Source: Phenylobacterium zucineum HLK1 (GTDB taxonomy: Bacteria; Pseudomonadota; Alphaproteobacteria; Caulobacterales; Caulobacteraceae). Taken from it: a DNA stretch of 64,000 nucleotides. The notes beneath the pieces were generated by a model. The model saw only the letters and a list, made by a program, of their open reading frames with translations, made no database searches and had not been told where the DNA came from. A program made the position numbers and the translations under genes. Shown piece after piece: positions 61,582 to 64,000 of this stretch (its first letter is position 1; each line of letters opens with the position of its first letter). The stretch is from contig NC_011144.1 of assembly GCF_000017265.1 (NCBI RefSeq), forward strand, positions 434,001-498,000, read 5' to 3'.

Positions 61582-63227
61582 CGCCGCAGGCTGGCGCGCG
61601 CCAGCCGCGTCAGGGGATGGGCCAGGACGTCGGCGGGCAGGCTGTCGACCGGCGCGCCGTACTCGGCCAGCCCCCCGGCGAGCAGCCAGCGCAGGAAGCG
61701 GAACCGGCCGAGCGGGCGGTCCAGCGGATAGAGCCGCTGCACGTCGGGCCGCGCGTCCCAGATCTCGCGGAACAGGCGCACGAACGGGCGGGGCAGGCCC
61801 TCGGCGCGCGCCAGGTGCGGCGCCTGCAGCGGCGCCTTCAGGCGCTCGGGCCAGCCGGCGGCATGCGGGACTCCGAAGGCGGCGAAGAGCGTCCGGCGCA
61901 GTTCGGAGGGTCGGGCCTCCGTCTCCGAGAGCTCGGCCGCCCGGGCCATGATCCAGGGCTCGGCCAGCAGGCGGTCGAACTCATGGTCGGGCAGGGCGTC
62001 CATCTCGAAGCGGCCGGCGATCGCCTCGGGGCCGATCCACCAGGCGGTGAGCTCGTCGTTGCTGTAGCGCTGGGCGGGCTCTGTCGGACCTTTGAGCTTC
62101 CGCGCCGCGTCGGCCGACGGTCGGTCGGCGCCCAGGGCCTCGGCGTTGGGGACGAACCACCAGGGGAAGGCGGCCGCCGGGCGCTCGCGCGCGATCGCGG
62201 CCTGGACGCGGGTGAGGCCGGGCGCGGCGGGGGCCTCGGCGTCCATCCAGGCCTCGGTGGCGGGACCGAGCCCGTCCGGGAAGGTCTCGCCCGCCCGGGC
62301 GGCGGCCAGGGCGGCCCTGCGCATGGCCGGCGTGACCCGGCGGCCCGAGGCGAACCGGTCGAAGCCGTAGCCGCGCGCCTTGGCCTGCGCATGCCCGTTG
62401 GCGTTCAACGCGCGAGCGTAGTCGGCGAGCAGGGCCGCCAGGGGCGAGCCGCGCGCCACGCGGAACCGGGTCTGGTGCTTGGAAAGGTCGAGCGGGCGGG
62501 CCGGGTCGAAGCCTGAGAAGTGGAAGAAGACGAGGGGCTCGCCGTCGACGGTCCAGCCGTCGGCGCCGCGGGCGAGCGTGCGGCCCTCCAGGTTCCAGTA
62601 GGCGAGGTTGAGGCCTGGATGGGTGAGGATGGCGGCGCCCGGCACGAACTCCGGCGCCCGGTCCATGTGCTTCTGGTCGGTGAAGACGCCGCCCTCGAGG
62701 TCCACCCGGCAGTCGAAGCGGCACTGCTCGGCCCACCAGTCCAGCAGGGCGTCCACCTGCCGATCGCGCCGCGCCGACAGGAAGCCGAGGTTGTAGGTTC
62801 CCGATCTGGCCAGGTCCTCGTTCGTGGGGCTGCCCGGCGTCGTGAGCGGCCGGACGGTGTGCGGCGTCAGGCAGAGCGGCGTGCGCGCCAGGGCCTCGCG
62901 CACCGGCGCCAGCGGCCGGAAGACCCAGATGTCGGGGTCGAGGTAGGTGACGCTGTCCACGCCGTCCCAGGCCAGCATCGTGCGGAAGACGAACGGCTTC
63001 ACCGCCGTGTTCAGCTCGAGCGCCTCGTAGTAGACGCTCATGTCCCGCACCGGCGCGCCGAGGTCGGCGGCCTCGATCACCTCGGCCACGCCGGCCAGCT
63101 CGGGGATCGGCCCGTCGGCCGCCACCACGACCCGGCGCGCGGACGGCTCCGCCTGGCGAAGGCTCTGCATCAGGCTCGCCGCCTGGGCCGCGTAGTTCCG
63201 CGACACGATGGTGAAGATGACGTCCAC
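61578..63227 (-). CDS. GT-A type (GT8-like) glycosyltransferase with large C-terminal region
   Basis: A 549-residue protein. The N-terminal 270 residues form a GT-A catalytic domain: VIFTIVSRNYAAQAASLMQSL, EVIEAADLG, the metal-binding D-x-D in YLDPDIWVF, FTDQKHMDRAP and YWNLEGRTL. The remaining 280 residues contain WFVPNAEALGADRPSADAA and the block FVRLFREIWDARPDVQRLYPL, followed by RFLRWLLAGGLAEYG, which I do not recognise as a named domain. It is coupled to the downstream GT4 gene by ATGA and 36 bp from the ABC ATPase gene. The donor sugar is unknown. Confidence 0.82.
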   Translation of the reverse strand: MDVIFTIVSRNYAAQAASLMQSLRQAEPSARRVVVAADGPIPELAGVAEVIEAADLGAPVRDMSVYYEALELNTAVKPFVFRTMLAWDGVDSVTYLDPDIWVFRPLAPVREALARTPLCLTPHTVRPLTTPGSPTNEDLARSGTYNLGFLSARRDRQVDALLDWWAEQCRFDCRVDLEGGVFTDQKHMDRAPEFVPGAAILTHPGLNLAYWNLEGRTLARGADGWTVDGEPLVFFHFSGFDPARPLDLSKHQTRFRVARGSPLAALLADYARALNANGHAQAKARGYGFDRFASGRRVTPAMRRAALAAARAGETFPDGLGPATEAWMDAEAPAAPGLTRVQAAIARERPAAAFPWWFVPNAEALGADRPSADAARKLKGPTEPAQRYSNDELTAWWIGPEAIAGRFEMDALPDHEFDRLLAEPWIMARAAELSETEARPSELRRTLFAAFGVPHAAGWPERLKAPLQAPHLARAEGLPRPFVRLFREIWDARPDVQRLYPLDRPLGRFRFLRWLLAGGLAEYGAPVDSLPADVLAHPLTRLARASLRR

Positions 63228-63263
63228 GCCCGACTTCCTGGGCCCTGCCTAACAGGCCGACCG

Positions 63264-64000
63264 TCAGGCGGCCAGAAGCTCGTCCAGCTTGCGGATGTCG
63301 GTGACCTCGGAGGCGACGCCGCCCTCGAGCCGCATGACTTTGTTGCAGTAGAGCCGCAGGAGGTCGACGTCGTGGGTCGCCAGGACCAGGATCCCCGCGC
63401 GCTCGACCAGGCCCAGCAGGCGCTTGTGCGCCAGCTTCTGGAAGTCGGCGTCGCCGACGGCGATCCACTCGTCCATCAGCAGCACGTCGCACTCGACGGC
63501 GGTGGCGGTGGCGAAGGCGAGACGAGCCTGCATGCCCGCCGAATAGGTCTTCACCGGCATGGCGAGGAAGGGCCCGAGCCCCGTGAACTCGGCGATCTCG
63601 GGCAGCCGCGCCTCGATCTCCTTGGCGGAGAGGCCGGCGATCCGGCCGCGCAGCCGGATGTTGTCGTAGCCGGTGGCCGACAGGTCGATGCCCAGCGACA
63701 GGTCCAGCAGGGCGGCGATGCGGCCGTGGACGTCGATGGTGCCCTCGTCGGGCTCGTAGGCGCCCGAGAGCGCCCGCAGCAGGGTGGTCTTGCCCGAGCC
63801 GTTGTGGCCGATCAGGCCCAGGCGGTCGCCCGCCTTCAGCTCGAGGTTCAGGTCCTGCAGGGCGGTGACGTCGGTCGAGCCGAAGTGGCGGCCGAGCTTG
63901 CCGCCGACCGCCACCCGGGCCAGCGACTTCTTCAGCGACTTGGCGTCGACGCCGTAGACGGGGAAGCGGATCGTCAGCCCCGTGCAGGTGATCGAGACGG
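63264..64000 (-). CDS. Polysaccharide ABC exporter ATPase (Wzt/KpsT-like), 5' end cut
   Basis: The window ends before the start codon, so the first residues are missing; the reading frame continues to 63998. The protein has ALQDLNLELKAGDRLGLIGH, Walker A GHNGSGKTTLLRAL, FAATR-type signature YSAGMQARLAFATATAV, Walker B VLLMDEWIAVGDADFQ and H-loop LVLATHD. The short insertion LLDLSLGIDLSATGYDNI is typical of O-antigen/capsule exporters (Wzt, KpsT, TagH). No C-terminal carbohydrate-binding domain follows. The permease is presumably beyond the edge. Confidence 0.92.
   Translation of the reverse strand, partial: VSITCTGLTIRFPVYGVDAKSLKKSLARVAVGGKLGRHFGSTDVTALQDLNLELKAGDRLGLIGHNGSGKTTLLRALSGAYEPDEGTIDVHGRIAALLDLSLGIDLSATGYDNIRLRGRIAGLSAKEIEARLPEIAEFTGLGPFLAMPVKTYSAGMQARLAFATATAVECDVLLMDEWIAVGDADFQKLAHKRLLGLVERAGILVLATHDVDLLRLYCNKVMRLEGGVASEVTDIRKLDELLAA

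Overview
This is a gene-dense, very GC-rich chromosomal window (roughly 70% G+C by eye) from an alphaproteobacterium. Gene order and family content point to the Caulobacteraceae, most likely Phenylobacterium or Caulobacter: phaR/phaA/phaB, a DUF4908-like protein, split PAS/MCP chemotaxis genes, HutF/HutG-type histidine degradation and FlmG-like TPR glycosyltransferases. A tRNA promoter also fits the Caulobacter housekeeping pattern (TTGAAAG, 14 bp, GCTAGATA). The genus is an inference. Many genes overlap by 4 bp (ATGA, GTGA, TTGA), so translational coupling is common. I see no insertion sequence, prophage, integrase, rRNA or CRISPR array.

Layout. 0-3 kb: a partial HMG-CoA lyase, a GT39 membrane glycosyltransferase and a DPM1-like GT2. 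3-6.6 kb: an HTH protein, a small hypothetical and the polyhydroxybutyrate genes phaR (minus) and phaA-phaB (plus). 6.6-14 kb: housekeeping genes (DUF4908-like, gloB, a methyltransferase coupled to a PII protein, an NTF2-like protein, metX-metW, sixA-DUF952-pyrD), with a composite inverted-repeat element at 7.43-7.66 kb. 14-17.4 kb: a sensor kinase, then a soluble PAS protein overlapping a soluble MCP, which looks like a split aerotaxis receptor. 17.4-26 kb: gamma-glutamyltransferase, a NylC/DmpA-type hydrolase, an exported hypothetical, an FkbM methyltransferase, tRNA-Arg(ACG), an exported amidohydrolase and a GT61 protein.

26.3-44.7 kb is the most striking region. Six exact TTGA-N6-TCAA palindromes (FNR/FixK type) lie in front of nearly every transcription unit: pfkB, PAS protein + ABC exporter, tandem universal stress protein, Na/Ca antiporter, PEP synthase, P-type ATPase, ADP-forming acyl-CoA synthetase/GNAT fusion, and Hsp20 + AMP-phosphorylase-like enzyme + PRPP synthetase. 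This looks like a low-oxygen survival regulon. Its content (Hsp20, Usp, PfkB, cation ATPase) resembles the mycobacterial DosR dormancy regulon although the regulator type differs. The AMP-phosphorylase/PRPP-synthetase pair suggests nucleotide ribose salvage during oxygen limitation.

44.7-52 kb holds a complete histidine utilisation locus: hutC-hutF (minus) divergent from hutI-hutH-hutG-hutU (plus), with a candidate HutC palindrome between them. 52-64 kb is a glycosylation region: two paralogous GT4 proteins with an unusual C-terminal tail, an HMW1C-like GT41 enzyme divergent from a TPR-GT9 (FlmG-like) protein, a further GT4, a DXD-type glycosyltransferase and the ATPase of a polysaccharide ABC exporter cut by the window edge. 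It also contains an SGNH/sialate-esterase-like lipoprotein and two small envelope proteins.
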